From contig PHFE01000095.1 in assembly GCA_002796755.1 (NCBI GenBank), forward strand, positions 1,047,270 through 1,111,269: 64,000 bases of DNA, written 5' to 3'. This document shows, one piece after another, positions 1 through 12,393 of this stretch (position 1 is the first letter of the stretch; each line of letters starts with the position of its first letter). Source of the DNA: Paracorniculantispora psalliotae (lineage: Eukaryota > Ascomycota > Sordariomycetes > Hypocreales > Cordycipitaceae). A program made the position numbers and the translations under genes. The notes below the pieces were generated by a model. The model worked only from the letters and a program-made list of their open reading frames with translations. It made no database searches and was not told the DNA's origin.

Positions 1-398
1 TCCTCCCCATCGTCACTAATTGTTGCTCTTCACCTACATCCAACGCGCCACCCTTCAACACTTGTTTTTCCACATCTCCTTCCCATTGTCCCTCTATCGA
101 ATCCGTCTCAACTCGCCATTCCGCTTGCTATTGCTTGTACGTGCCGCCATTGCGTCTTTGTCCTTTTCTCTCACGTGCATTCCGTACGCGAGTCAACCAG
201 TAGGCCAAAAAAATTAATCATCCACATCCAGCTCTCGCCACGTTCATCAGCCACACGTTCATTTCGCCTCGCCCAAAACACACTAGAGGGTAGACGACAT
301 GCCCGCTTGAGGTGCCGCCCTGACGTCTGTCACTTGAATGCTTCCTGCGCTTCCTCTTTTTGCTGTTGCGCAGCCCTGATTCCTGACACTTGAGTCTT
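1..398 (+). promoter_or_regulatory. Upstream region/5' leader of the Azf1-like gene, with two short uORFs
   Basis: Pyrimidine-rich non-coding sequence before the ATG at 399. It holds two short upstream ORFs in good position to be scanned: 299-310 (three codons plus stop) and 338-379 (13 codons plus stop). Both end before the main start. No other gene is visible here. Whether these ATGs lie in the mature leader depends on the unknown transcription start. Confidence 0.45.
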
Positions 399-2159
399 AT
401 GGCATCAGCCGGAGGCGACATTGACGCCACTGCTCTCCTCTCTACCGCGCCTCGCCCCCAGAGCCATCTGCCCGACGCTCCTCCATCTAATCTGGTTGCC
501 CGGGCAGGCACCAAGCGACAGCGCGAATCTGATTTTCCATCTCCGCGCTCGCCATCTGGCCGCGCCAATCCTTTCGAATCTCCTGCCAAAGCCGCTCGCA
601 TCGCTCTTGCCACCGTCCACTCTGCTGTGCAGTTGACGGGCGCAGCAGCTCTTGAGGATCAACGCCGCCGACAGCGACAAGAACGAGACGATCCCACAAT
701 CCAGCACCTAAGAACCGAGAATCCGAGCCATAGAGCCTTGACATTCCTCATGTCTGGAGGAATCGAACCAATGAGCCGCCCTACCGACGCACCCCAATTT
801 GCGCCTACGGCTGAAATGGAGCCGGCGGCCAAGGCGGCCAGTGCCCTCGCTGCTGCTGCCAACAGCGCCGCTCGCCTGGAAGAAAGCGCTGTCGATGCAC
901 AAGCTTCTGAACCAACATCGAATACTGCTGCGCCGCAGCTTGTCGCTAGCCCAGGCCCTATGGAGGTCGACGACGGCAAGCATCTCTCTCCTGACCACGT
1001 TGATGGTCACGAAGAGCGCCATCAGCCAGGCTCCATGTCATATCCCGGGTCCTCCTTTGCTGCCCCCCATATGGGCGAAAACCATCGGGGAATGACGTAT
1101 CCTATCCCATCACCTGTTCAAGGCTCGCCACCACCTTCTGGCCACAAGAAGCATAGGTGCCCCTACTGCAACACTGAGTTTACAAGGCATCATAACCTCA
1201 AGAGCCATTTGCTTACGCATAGCCAAGAGAAGCCATACATCTGCACGGAGTGCCAAATGCGCTTCCGCCGTCTGCACGATCTTAAGCGTCACGGCAAGCT
1301 TCACACTGGAGAGAAACCCCACATTTGCCCCAAATGCGATCGCAAGTTTGCTAGAGGTGATGCTCTGGCAAGACATGCAAAGGGGCAAGGCGGCTGTGCC
1401 GGCCGACGGTTTAGTCTGGGCAGTTTTGCAGATGGGGATGAAATGGACGGTAGCATGGCCGATCCCGACGATTCAGCCATGTCTGGTATGACCTATGATC
1501 ACGGTGACGAAGAAGAGCTGCGCCGACAAAGCGTCCCGGGTGGTGGCCACCAGTCTGACCAGTACTCTGCTCATTCACGCACGTACCCCCCGTCAGGACC
1601 ACGACCTGCAACGAGCCAACCCAGTGGATTATATGCGCCTAATGCAACACAGACACAGTCTAGCAACAGCACCGCTTCTTCGGCTCCGAATAGCATGGGT
1701 ACGACACGCACTGTAAACACAAGCGTCTCCTCAGCTGCCACAGGTGGCGGAAACACGGGTTTGTACTCGTCAAACACCATGACGGAGAGTCCCAAGGCTT
1801 TGAGCCCGGCACTTCCAAGTCATGAACCTGCAGCTGTTGTTCGTCCTCGATCTCCTCCACAAACCCAACAGGCGCAGTCGCAAGCGCAGGCGCAGGCGCA
1901 GGCAGCTCGCCGTCCGTCGCCGCCCGCAGGACAAAGACCAAAGTTGCCGAGCTTGTCCCACCCTAGTTTCGCAGGCCCGCCCCCATCGGTTGCGTTCAAC
2001 CATGCCAGGTCTCCTGCAGAAACTAACATGTTTGCTCAGAGCGACCCAAGTGTCTGGGCCTATATCCAATCCATGGAAGAAAAAATCAAGGGTTTGGTCG
2101 AAGAAGTTGACACCCTCAAGAAACGCGTTGAGGTGCTTGAGTCGGGTGCCAACAATTGA
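399..2159 (+). CDS. C2H2 zinc-finger transcription factor, Azf1-like
   Basis: Single exon, 586 aa from the ATG at 399; the frame is open three codons further up but only from a TTG. Three tandem C2H2 fingers lie at about residues 250-335, joined by TGEKP-type linkers (SQEKPY, TGEKPH) and followed by a conserved GGCAGRR tail. This finger set closely resembles fungal Azf1-type regulators. The N-terminal half is Ala/Ser/Pro-rich and probably disordered. After the fingers comes a Ser/Gln/Pro-rich region with a QA-repeat (near nt 1870-1905). The last 35 residues form a predicted coiled coil (MEEKIKGLVEEVDTLKKRVE), suggesting dimerisation. Expected to act in the nucleus as a sequence-specific DNA-binding protein. 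Yeast Azf1 responds to glucose; the role here is not shown. The C2H2 call is certain, the Azf1 assignment probable. Confidence 0.85.
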   Translation: MASAGGDIDATALLSTAPRPQSHLPDAPPSNLVARAGTKRQRESDFPSPRSPSGRANPFESPAKAARIALATVHSAVQLTGAAALEDQRRRQRQERDDPTIQHLRTENPSHRALTFLMSGGIEPMSRPTDAPQFAPTAEMEPAAKAASALAAAANSAARLEESAVDAQASEPTSNTAAPQLVASPGPMEVDDGKHLSPDHVDGHEERHQPGSMSYPGSSFAAPHMGENHRGMTYPIPSPVQGSPPPSGHKKHRCPYCNTEFTRHHNLKSHLLTHSQEKPYICTECQMRFRRLHDLKRHGKLHTGEKPHICPKCDRKFARGDALARHAKGQGGCAGRRFSLGSFADGDEMDGSMADPDDSAMSGMTYDHGDEEELRRQSVPGGGHQSDQYSAHSRTYPPSGPRPATSQPSGLYAPNATQTQSSNSTASSAPNSMGTTRTVNTSVSSAATGGGNTGLYSSNTMTESPKALSPALPSHEPAAVVRPRSPPQTQQAQSQAQAQAQAARRPSPPAGQRPKLPSLSHPSFAGPPPSVAFNHARSPAETNMFAQSDPSVWAYIQSMEEKIKGLVEEVDTLKKRVEVLESGANN

Positions 2160-2816
2160 ACTGAGCACATTGACTGATTGCCAATTTGTATCCATTCTTT
2201 TTTTATATGCACAACAAAAGCAATCCGGGAAAGTTGACGGCCTACAATCATTAAGCGCAGGTGGAAGGCACGGTTTTTAAGAATGGGAAAAATGGCGTTA
2301 CGGGATTATGGTTTGATTTCAAGTCTGTCTTGTGGTCCTGATATAATCGAAGGGGCAATGGTCCAGGCATTTTATTTCTTTATGATTGACCCTTTACGTT
2401 GTATTATATACACTGTTGCTGCTGTCCTCGTGACCTTATTCTCGCCCGGGACAGTAGTTGAAATTTTGACATTTATTTAGCCACACATCGCCCGTGAACA
2501 CAATCGGATATCGACCTCGCAGTAGCTTCAGGTCCATGTCAAGGCGCGTAAATGTGTCGGACAGCTAGCTAAGCTTGCGACAATGTCTAGTCACACGCCA
2601 AGCATCAAGGCACATTCAACTTGATTTGCACATCAGTTGCCCTTGCATTCGGGCTACTGCAAACGACTAGGGGAGGGAAGAGGTGATGGAACGTAGATTT
2701 ATCAAATTTGCAAGGAAACTGAACCAGAACCACCTCTAATGCGCATTGAAACGTGTCCTAGGTAAAAGAAAGGAAATCATATATGTAATATCGTCGCGAA
2801 GCAGCCAGGTCCTACT
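2160..2816. other. Convergent intergenic region
   Basis: The 3' flanks of the zinc-finger gene (+) and the phosphate transporter (-) meet here. A 65-codon frame at 2283-2480 has some hydrophobic stretches but no family resemblance or supporting context, so it is treated as 3' UTR. Nothing else seen. Confidence 0.5.
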
Positions 2817-5455
2817 TTAGTCCAAGCCAGCCACTTGCATAATGCCGTATCCTAAAGTCACCACGACAACAAGCGTGAGAATACTGCTGGGTATACCACG
2901 GCTAATGAAGTGTTTGACCTGCAGATATCGTTGACCCGTGGCATCTTCCTTCATGATAGCAGCTGGGTGATGTATTAGTGTTTGCTGCGTTTTGCACGAG
3001 CTTGCAGGAAAACTTACTCATATTCGGGAAGCCACTGGTAGGCAGACCCATCGCGGCACTGCACATGAGCACGCCGCCCATGACAAGCAGGTTGGGATGA
3101 GGCTGCTTCATGGCTGTGCCAACGTCGTAGACAAGAGGAAGGAAGATGAGCGCGGCAACAGTGTGGCTGATGAATGTCGCAATGACGAGAATAAGCGAGG
3201 AGAAGACGACGAGAACGCCGTACACGCCCATGCCCTGGACTTCGTCGGAAACGACCTCGGCGAGGGTGTGAAGAAGACCGGATGAGCGGACGGCTTTGCC
3301 GAGGGACAGACCGCCAGCGGCGAGAATGATGATTGTCCAAGGAAAGTTGTTGAAATCCTCCTTTGTGAGGATGCCCATGCCAAAGAAGACGACAATGGGG
3401 ATGATGGCAATGACACCCATATCGCCAAAGACATCCTCCATCTGATGGCTGGCACACCACAGGGCAATGGTGATGAGCGTCACAATGGTCACGAACCACT
3501 GCACAGCGGTGAATTTTTCCTTGAGTGGCCGCACGGGCTGAATGGCGGTGCCCTGGCTCGTGTTGAAGGTGAGTAGAAGAAGCACCCAGATGACGACAAT
3601 CGAGACGGTACCGACGGGGATGACGATAAAGAACCACTGTAGCCACGTCGGCGCGGGCTGCATGATGCCCATGGCAACCACGTTTTGTGGCGACGCGATG
3701 GGAGACAGCATGCCGCCAATGTTGGACGCCAGCGCGATGCCCATGATGACCGCTTTCGACATGGGCGAGTCTGAGGGCAGCGTTCGCAGCATGGGATCGA
3801 TGAGGGAGTAGCAGAGCACGGGGGCAGCGACGTTGCTGATAAGCATCGATGCGAAAGCCGCGACGAGCATGTTGGCAATCAACACCACACGTGGATTGGT
3901 ACCAGCTTTACTGAGAATCAGCGTGGCCAGTTTCTTATCAATGGTGCACTTGGACAGGGCCGCGGCGACAGTGAAGCCGCCGAGCAGGAGCATGATGACG
4001 GGACTCCACATCGAGGCGAAGATGGCCGCTGTGGCATCCTTGGCATTAAGGCGGCGGTGGTGTTCGCCTTGCTCATCGCGGACGACCCTGAGAATGACGG
4101 AGAGGAAAGGGATCAGGAGAGCCGTGGCAAAGAGTGGGAGCGTCTCCGTGGCCCACAGCAAACTCACATAGACAAGCATGGCCAGGCAGTTTTGCTGCTC
4201 AGGGTGCTTCATGATGGGGAGGAAGAGCAAGGCGAAGAAGACGCCCGTAGACAGTAACAATGTGAGCATGGACGAGTTGGCCATCCACGCCGGCAGCCGT
4301 AGTCGGCCAAAGGGGGTGGCAATATTGGTCATGGGCGTCGTCTTGTCGTCATCGCCTTGGAGGCGTTTGCGCTGGTTCGAGTCCGCCCCGAGAAGCAAGG
4401 AGCCGAGCCTCGCAGCTTCACCCCTGCGTTCGATACCAATAAGGTCACGCCAGACAGTGTTGCGCTCCCAGACGACGTGCTCGCGAAGGTGAGAGCGCAG
4501 CTCCTTCTTGGCCATGGCATCGTCGCCGTTAGTGACGACGCTAGAGTACGCCGATTCCATTTCGGCAATATAATCCTCAAGATGCTTTCTCGACTCCTCC
4601 TTGAATGGGTACGCTGTGTCCACGTTGGACTTGATGTATGAGTTGCGCAGCTCCCTATCCACGATTTTGTCGAATTTCTTGAGCACTTTGCTGAAACCTG
4701 TACGATTGAGCTGCACATAGGACTTGAGTTCGCAGAGCGATACGTAGAGGCCAATGATGCGCTTCTTGAGCATGATAGTCGAGGGGAAGAGGGCTGAGGC
4801 AAAAACGGTGCTCGTCTCGCCATAGTCATCAAATGTAGTGCTGTGCCGGCGCGTGGACGAAGCGCGGCCGAGATCGGACGAAGCACCAGGCCTCATCGTC
4901 GGCGGCGCAAAGTTTGGCATAGTGCTGCGGCGGCCTTGTGCCTTGGCGTGGGTAAGAGCAGCAGTCTCATCCTCTTCCTCGCTAGCGGTCTCGTCGCCCG
5001 CATCATCGTCCGAGGTATGGTCAGTGACGCTCGCGGTGCGGGCATAGTGGCCGCTACGGTCGGCACGGTTCGTATCGTTGGATCGGCGACGCAAGGTTGT
5101 CGACGTCTCCAGCGCGGGCTGCTCGGCAACGTCGCGGAGGAGCTGCGACACCTCGTCGTGCAGCTCGCCCTCCTTGGATACGTAGAATGAGCAGATCTTC
5201 TCTAACTCTATACCAAGTGCCCTGGAGAATACATCTTCGGGCTCGTCGGTGGAGATGAGGGGTCGCGATTCGTGGTCGCCGGTGCGGGCCTGGGCGGCGG
5301 TTTTCTCCAGGTTATAGATACTATACACAGGTTAGTTTGTAAGACTGGGACGGGCGTCTGCATTGAGCGTACAGCTTCTTGAGATTGCTGTAGGCAATGT
5401 AGTGGCTGCTCCAGTCCGGAACAGCGTTGAATTGGATGCTATGGGAGAACTTCAT
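2817..5455 (-). CDS. SPX-domain low-affinity phosphate transporter (Pho87/Pho90/Pho91 type)
   Basis: Three exons on the minus strand: 5455-5373, 5320-3018, 2962-2817. Introns of 52 and 55 nt have GT-AG ends. Total 843 aa. Exon 1 starts with the canonical SPX opening (MKFSHSIQFNAVPDWSSHYI) and joins in frame to ...KKLIYNLEK. The SPX domain, interrupted by a Ser/Asp/Glu-rich insert, covers about residues 1-320; SPX domains bind inositol pyrophosphates and sense phosphate. From about residue 370 to the end lie some 10-12 hydrophobic segments of the divalent anion:Na+ symporter (DASS/ArsB-NhaD) fold, including the SNIGGMLSPIASPQN and GLPTSGFPN substrate/ion motifs. The last exon supplies the closing transmembrane helix. 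Length and order fit yeast Pho90/Pho91. A plasma-membrane (Pho90) and a vacuolar (Pho91) role cannot be separated from sequence alone. Confidence 0.9.
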
Positions 5456-6778
5456 CTCATCCTGTGCCTCGAGCCAGAGGCGCTTCGTCTCACGCTTGTC
5501 GCGGCGATGTTGTTCTTTCGGATCCTGACGAGGCTTGTCGGGATAGTCGAGAAGCTCGATGACGTCGTCGTCGGTTTCCGGCGTAGCTGTGGATAGGATC
5601 CCTCCTCGTTCGCTGCTTGGGCGGCGGCTGCGAGAGCTTCGTCCAGTTACGTGGCTGCGGGACTGTGGCAGAGGGCCGGCGGCGACGGTGCGAGAAACAG
5701 AGGAGGGACGCTCGAGATAGGACGAGTCCTGAATGATGGCGCCTTGGATTGGAGAGGGAGCGGAGAAGTATGTGTCACGAGCTCCAATGCGGGCAAGTGA
5801 GGAAAAAGCCGTTTTAGCTGCCCCGGTTCTTCATGCGCGCGAGAGGTTGCGGTCAGGGTCAGGTGGAAGGGCAATGATGGATGGGGACGCTGCTTGAGGC
5901 TAAACTGGCGTCGTGTGGGTGGCCCAGAGAGCAGCCAGTAGGAGGAGCAGAAATTCGGCTTAAGCTGGCAAGCCGGCTGCGGCCAATGTGGCAGTGGGAG
6001 AATGCCAGCGCCGCATTTTACTAAGTATAAAGCCACCGCCAAGTACCCACTGCAGGTACGGTGTTCGGCGTCAAACAAGATTTACGTGTGCTTTTAGTTT
6101 GGCTCGACAAATGGATAACTTGAGCATCGACAGCCAACCAAGCGTCGCTTTCAATTTCACTGAGCGATATCCTCAATTTTAGTTGCGAAATTAGGCTCTC
6201 CGGGCGCTGACAGCTATGCCGAACAAGGCAACTGGTAGCATGCCCGTGAGATAACCCAATCGAACCCAGGTAGCAGTTCCTGTCTTCGCTTCTGCCTGCC
6301 ATAACCGCTAGCCACTTCGAAACTATCCGACGTTGCTCGTGATTTCTTCTGCCGGGCTCTATCCGGTAGTTTGACCCAGTCACACCGAGACAGATCCGCA
6401 GTCTGCATGACACGGCACGGGGCTAGCCGCATCTTCTTCCGGCTGACACCCTCCGACCAGGCAAATGTGTGACAAAATGTGACTCTGTTTAAGTGTCGCT
6501 TTTACGACGGGGATAACGTGTTCGATGCCATAGATTGTGATAAGTAGAAAACTCATTTTCTTCACCACTATTATTACAGTATTCCGGTTGGCCACACCAT
6601 CGCCGAGTGGGCCTCGTCTGAAAACACGCTCCGCGAGTCACTAAATCACACCATAAGACAAGCAAGACAAAACTTTTCTATATTCTGATATTACAACACG
6701 TCCAAGATCCAAAACATCTATATAATCAATGCATGTATATGGCACCAGGCGCGTACTACCATATCAAAACACGACCAG
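5456..6778. other. Intergenic: phosphate-transporter promoter and ABC-transporter 3' flank
   Basis: About 1.3 kb. The right part is AT-richer and holds the ABC gene's 3' flank. A 143-codon minus frame (5647-6078) is Pro/Leu/Ser-rich with no recognisable domain and sits directly upstream of the SPX gene; it is more likely leader/promoter. No ATCWGATAA site was seen here. Confidence 0.5.
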
Positions 6779-9700
6779 TTACGTGGATAACATCTGCGAC
6801 AACGCGTTTACCCTGTAGGACTCGCTTCTCTCCACAAGTTCGTCATGGCGGCCCTTCTCCACGACCTGCCCACCTTCGACCACGAAGATGACATCGGCCT
6901 TGCGGACAGTGTGCAGCCTATGTGTAATGGCAATTACCGTAATACCCTTGGCGGCTCGCTCCAGACCTTCCTGGAGTGCGCGCTCACTCTCGGCGTCGAG
7001 AGCGCTGGTGCTCTCGTCCAGCAGCAACAGCTTTGGTTTGCGGACAAGGGCACGCGCAATGGCTAGTCGCTGGCGCTGTCCGCCAGAGAGACGAGAACCG
7101 TTGGGACCGCACTCTGTATCGTAGCCGTCAGGCAGTGCTGCAATGGTGTCGTGAATATTGGCCAGACGGCACGCGTCCTCGATTTCGGCGTCAGTGGGTT
7201 CGCAGCCTGGACGGGCACCGATGTTGACATTGAATTTGATCGTGCCTTCAAACAGGGCGCAGTCCTGAGGCACAACGGCGATGTCATCGCGGAACTCGGT
7301 ACCCTCCCTGGCGCAAATATCTACGCCGTCGATCTCGACCACGCCCGCGGATGGGCGATACATGCGCTGCACAAGCGACATGATGGTAGACTTGCCCGCA
7401 CCAGAAGGGCCAACAAGACCGACAAACTGACCAGAAGCAATAGTGAATGACATACCCTTCAGAATCTGAATCTTTGAGCGAGAGGGATAGGCAAAAGCGA
7501 CATCCTTAAAGATGATGGTAGACCCCTGGTTGGGACCAGATGGCCTGCTCGGAGGCTGTGCATCAGCTTCAACATCTGCAAGGCTCTTTTCGGAAGGCAG
7601 GTCCTTGGCAGAGTTAATATCGATAAGGCTCAGAATGCGAGAGGCTGCAGCACGCGCACGCGAAATCTCCGGTGCAAGACTGAACATTTGACCCCATAAC
7701 TGAGCGCTGACGAGCATGGCCATTAGGATAATGAGGAACTGCGTCTGTGTGTACTCGCCCTTGATGATTCGAGTAGACCCCCACCAGTAGGCAAAGGCGT
7801 AGATGAGATTGCAAGTGCTGTTGGCCATGGCGAGCCAGAAGTTTGTCCACAGACTAAATACAGTGATTTCCTTCTGCGGCCCGTGCAGTGCACGGCGGTA
7901 CGTCCCAAGGACCTCACGCTCGATGGAAAGCGACGAAACTGTCTTGTAGGAGTTGATGGCTTCAACTGTAATACCAATGGCTGAAGAAAAGGCGCTGGCG
8001 TGCTTGCGTTCGAACTGCGAGAGTGAACGAACCTGCATGACGCCAGAGCCTAGCAACAGAGGCACGGTCACCAGACACACAATAGCAATCTTCCAAGCGA
8101 TGATGTGAGACATGATGATGGCGACCAGGAAGTTGACCATGACCGAGAACATTGTACCAACAATGGAGCCACTAAAGCCACCGACGGCAGCCGTGTCGGC
8201 TGTGATGACGGACAACAGGGACGCCGGCGTACGACCGCTGGCTTGGTGCCAGTCCATATCCTGTTGGTACAATGAGCGGAATGTAAGCACGCGGATACGG
8301 TAGAGGAGATTTTCAGCGACGTATCCGAATCCGGACCAGCTGGTAGAGTTGGCAAGCAACTCAACGACGGCGAGCATGAAGAACAGACCACCAAAGAAGC
8401 GACCCGCCCACAAGATGCGGCTGGTAGAATTGCACGGGCTGACATTGCCAATTGTGTTTCCAAAAATCAGACCGGCGGAGGAGAAAGTGAGACCAACAAC
8501 AATGCCGGCGATAATTGCCATGACAAGCCAGAGAAGATTAGGCCGAATGAGCTTGAACATGCTGCGCAAGACTGAACTGGTAGACTTGTTCGCGTCCAGG
8601 TCATCTTGCGTGGCAGCGGCATCATCCGCACTGTCGGTACTCTGTAACCTTAAATCCGTGACAGCATTGTCAGGCTTGACAGGCTCATCTTCCTTGGCAA
8701 CAGAGTCGGTATCGGGGCCATCAGCTTCCACGTCTCCGCGGGCGGTGCTGGCAAGCGAAGCGCTATCTTCGTGCTTCTCTGCATCAATGTTTTGGAGGCG
8801 AACCATGCTGGCGTAGTTTCCGTCAATAGCCATGAGCTCGCTGTGGGTGCCTTGTTCAAGAATGTCACCATTGCTCATGACAATGATATTATCGGCATTT
8901 TTGATCGTTGACAGGCGATGCGCAATGGCGATCAGCGTACGGTCTTTGGCAATAGACTCGACAGCAGCCTGGATACGTCGCTCGCTAGCGGAATCCAACG
9001 ATGAAGTTGCCTCATCAAGAATCAATATCCTGGGGTCTCGGATAAGGGCGCGTGCAAGAGCAATTCGTTGTCTTTGTCCGCCACTGACTAGCTTGCCGCT
9101 GATGCCGACATCAGTTCCGTAGCCACGTTCCAGCTTCTCAATAAAAGCGGCGGCGTCGGCCAGTTTTGCAGCTTCAACAACCATGGTGACAAGTTCGGCT
9201 ACATCAGAACCGAATTCCCGCGCGGCAGCGTCAATGTCAGTTTGCTCTTGGATCTTTGCAGCAAGCTGTGCCAAGACGGGGCTTTCGATAATGGGTTGGA
9301 ACTTTTGATGGTGCTCCCAAGGCGAGTTGAGAATACCGAGAGCAATGTTTTCAAGGATGGAACGGTTAAGCAAAGAGGGTTCCTGCTGTACCAGACTCAT
9401 GAAACTGCGCAAGTTTTTGACATTGAGATTTCGCAGGTTGTGGCCGTCAATGGTCACAGTTCCGTGGGTAGGGTCATACAAACGCGATGTAAGCCCGGCG
9501 ACGGTAGATTTTCCACTTCCAGAGAGGCCGACCAGCGCTGTGTATTTTCCAGCTGGACATTCAAACGAGACATTCTTCAAGACAGGACGGTCGGGACGGG
9601 AGACGTAGGCATACGTGACCCCATCGAATTTGATGCCGCCGGCAGTTGTAGCTGGGAGTTTCTCGCCCTTGTCAGAACCAGAGTCAATGGCGACAGGTGC

Positions 9701-11048
9701 CTCAATATCCTGTCGCACTTTGCGAAATGCTGCAGCGGCGGCACCAAGCATAGGGAGGTACGGGGCAATGGACCCCAAGACAATACAAGCATCCACCAGC
9801 AGGAAAATGACAACATAGATGTCGCCAACCGTCGTGCCGTTTTTGGACCCAACAGCGTCGGCGATCTGGCGACTTCCCTGCCAAAATGCAAGCGCATTGG
9901 CGGAGTAAGCGATAAAGTAGAGAGTACCAGCCTGGAGAGCTGCCACGAATGCCTTTTTGATGCCTTCGCTGCGTGCAAGCTTCATAGCCGTGGCAAATTT
10001 GGCTTCGAGGCGAGGACCAGCATTGAAAGCTTGCACAACGGCAATGTGAGACAAGGTTTCCTGCGCGATGGAAGAAGCCGACGCAATCGCATTTGACATG
10101 GCAATCGTAAACTTCTGGGTAAAATGGCTACCGACCACAGATAGCAACAAAAATGCGGGAATAAGGGAGATGAGCATGCCAGCAAGCTTGGGATCCTTCG
10201 CAAAGCCTACACCGTAGGCTGTGAGGAAGAAGGAAATACAAGCAATGCAAATGCCAACTTTTTCCGACGTGCCAGACTGAATGGTCTGCATATCGGCGTT
10301 GAGGCGAGATGAAAGCTCGCCGGCCTGTCGCTTGTCGTAAAAGGTCGCATCCTGGCGCAGCAAGTTGCGAAAGTAGGCGTCACGAATGCGGGCTTCGAGG
10401 CGCCGGGAGAAGATTGCCCAACAAACAAGGTAGGTGTAAATGAGAACGAAGCTGGCAATGCCAATGTAGAGAAGTTTGAGAACTTTGTCGTTGACAGAAT
10501 GCTGTAGCTCCTCGGGCGATGCTTTGACGATGTCGGCGCGGTCCTTGGCGTCACATGTGCCTTGGTTGAGATCATCGACGAGTTGACCAAAGAAGATTCC
10601 CATGAGAGGAATTGGTACACCGGCGGCAGCGGAGATAATGAGACCGCCGATGAGGAGAAGGTAATCTTTCCATGTCGGGTTGGCATAGACCAAGAGCTGA
10701 AAGTAGGTGAAGAACTATGATATCGGTCAGCACCCAAATTCATGCATTTGTCACGGAGTGGGAAAAAGTGCATACCGCTTCCTTTGTCGTCGGTATCGGC
10801 TCAGCTGGTGCCGCTGTAATTTCTTCCTCTTCAACGACCATGGCGGTTTCAGCCGGAGTCGCAGAAGCGCCATTGATGGACGAGAGCGGCGGAGGGGCAA
10901 GAGAATCGGTAGCAGGTGCGACTACACCATCTTGAGTTGGCACATCGTTGCCATTGGCGATGGTGGCTTCGTGGCTTTCGTTTGCGGGCTGCTCTGTCGC
11001 CGATGGCAGGGTGCCGGTCGCGGCTGTGTTGGTATGGTCAACAGCCAT
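6779..11048 (-). CDS. Full-length ABC transporter (ABCB/MDR type), siderophore-cluster member, SitT-like
   Basis: Two exons: 11048-10776 and 10714-6779, 59-nt intron, 1402 aa. Domain order is TMD1-NBD1-TMD2-NBD2. NBD1 has Walker A GLSGSGKST (about residue 484), signature VSGGQRQR and Walker B ILILDEATSSLD. NBD2 has GPSGAGKST (about 1190), LSGGQRQR and LLLLDESTSALD. Catalytic glutamates and H-loop histidines (IAHRLST, ITHRLHT) are present, so both sites look active. The N-terminal 90 residues are Ala/Thr/Pro/Glu-rich and probably a cytosolic tail. Divergent to the AIF-like gene across a 2.25-kb promoter carrying four SreA-type sites, so iron control is likely. From established knowledge, the Aspergillus fumigatus sidD locus also has an ABC transporter (SitT). 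A role in siderophore or by-product export is inferred; a general drug pump is the alternative. Confidence 0.9.
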
Positions 11049-12133
11049 GCTTGGCTTGATCCAATGCGTCTCTGAGATATCTAAGTATTCAGAAAGAGGC
11101 CGCAGTCATGATCGGGAGGATTCAAAACAAGATTTTGCTAAGATAAGGGCGGAGATTGGGCCTATATCAGCAGCGACGGGCAAGTAAACAAGCGCTATGT
11201 GGGCAGGGCCGCAATGACACCCAGCAAGGGTCAGGCAAAAACGACGGCGGAACACCAAATGCAAAAAGACGGATATTAGGGGTGTTTGTTCGGCTTGCCG
11301 TTAGCTGCGACGCACTGTCGGACTGCAGTCAGAAGAAAAAAACTTGACTAGGCTACTAGGATATCGCTTGGCTGGATGTCGTCTGATCCACTACGACAGG
11401 TAAAGGGTGAAGAAGCTCAGAGGGGACGATGTGGGATCGTTGTGAAAGATTTGTAAGAACCAGTATAGCACCACAGGAACGAGCATCTCGGTGGAAATGA
11501 AGTGAACTGGCGCGCGAGAGCCAACCCAAAGCCTTCTGGACAACGCGGCCAATTGTCTACGGGGATGTCCCATGCCGAAAAGGCAGTTGAGTAACGACAA
11601 ACAGCATGGCCACGTATATGGGTCTCCGAGGAAAGTACCTGAGGAGCCGGAACAAGTATCTATTCTTTTACTGAGCTGTGCTTTAATCACACCCCCTTTC
11701 CCACCCGTCTCCGCAGAGTCTAGTGATTCGAGTGCCAGCCGCGGGGCAGTTGAATGGAGAGCACAGATAAAAGTACCTGTACATCTGAGCGGGGGCAGCA
11801 GGAGGATGAAAATCAAGCGTACAGAAAGCAAAGAAGCAAGAAGGCATGCAGAAAGCAGAGTGGGCATGGGAGGAAAGGGGGGTGTGGAGAGGGCGTCATG
11901 CGAGGTGGGAGGTGAGGGGGCAAGTTCAAGCAACGGGAACAGCGAGTGGACAACTTGGGCCAAATAGATTGATTAACAGCAGCTCCGCCTGCGAATGAAT
12001 CAGAGTAGGGCGGCCAGGGCAAAAAAACAGGCTTCTCGGGCCAAAAGTGCAGGCGTTTGAATGGCTGGTTGGCAATGTGCTCCGGTGATGGGGCTGGTAC
12101 GGACCTGAGGGCCTCGTTGTGGGGCCCCGACGG

Positions 12134-12142
12134 ATCAGATAA
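12134..12142 (+). promoter_or_regulatory. SreA-type GATA site
   Basis: Exact ATCAGATAA, matching the ATCWGATAA consensus for the fungal iron-responsive GATA repressor SreA. First of four in the ABC/AIF-like divergent promoter. Confidence 0.7.
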
Positions 12143-12217
12143 TTTTCAGAGTTGGTCCAGGCACGTGGCTGGCTCCAGTCCAGGCCCTTGCGAGTGTAAA
12201 ATGGCTCATTTTTCGGA

Positions 12218-12226
12218 TTATCAGAT
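12218..12226 (-). promoter_or_regulatory. SreA-type GATA site
   Basis: The plus strand reads TTATCAGAT, i.e. ATCTGATAA on the minus strand. Second of four sites in this promoter. Confidence 0.7.
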
Positions 12227-12384
12227 TCTGGTCGAGCAAGCATGTGTTGACCGAGTTGTAATAAGAAGTACATCCAGGACAGGCCTCCTTGGCTGGGTAT
12301 GCTTGGCAGAAACCGTCGTCGCACTGGAGCCTGAGGGGCTTGGGCTTCCAGAGGAAACTTTTGTCCAAGTACCAAAGTACCGAG

Positions 12385-12393
12385 TTATCTGAT
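12385..12393 (-). promoter_or_regulatory. SreA-type GATA site
   Basis: The plus strand reads TTATCTGAT, i.e. ATCAGATAA on the minus strand. Third of four sites in this promoter. Confidence 0.7.

Noticed and set aside
5647..6078. 143-codon minus frame upstream of the phosphate transporter
   Set aside because: Pro/Ser/Leu-rich without motif; lies in the expected leader of the SPX gene.
9242..10096. 284-codon plus-strand frame opposite the ABC transporter
   Set aside because: It lies fully antisense to TMD1/NBD1 coding sequence with conserved motifs and has no family features.
11391..11963. 190-codon minus frame in the ABC/AIF-like promoter
   Set aside because: Low-complexity composition, no motif, and the opposite strand is also open; best seen as promoter DNA.
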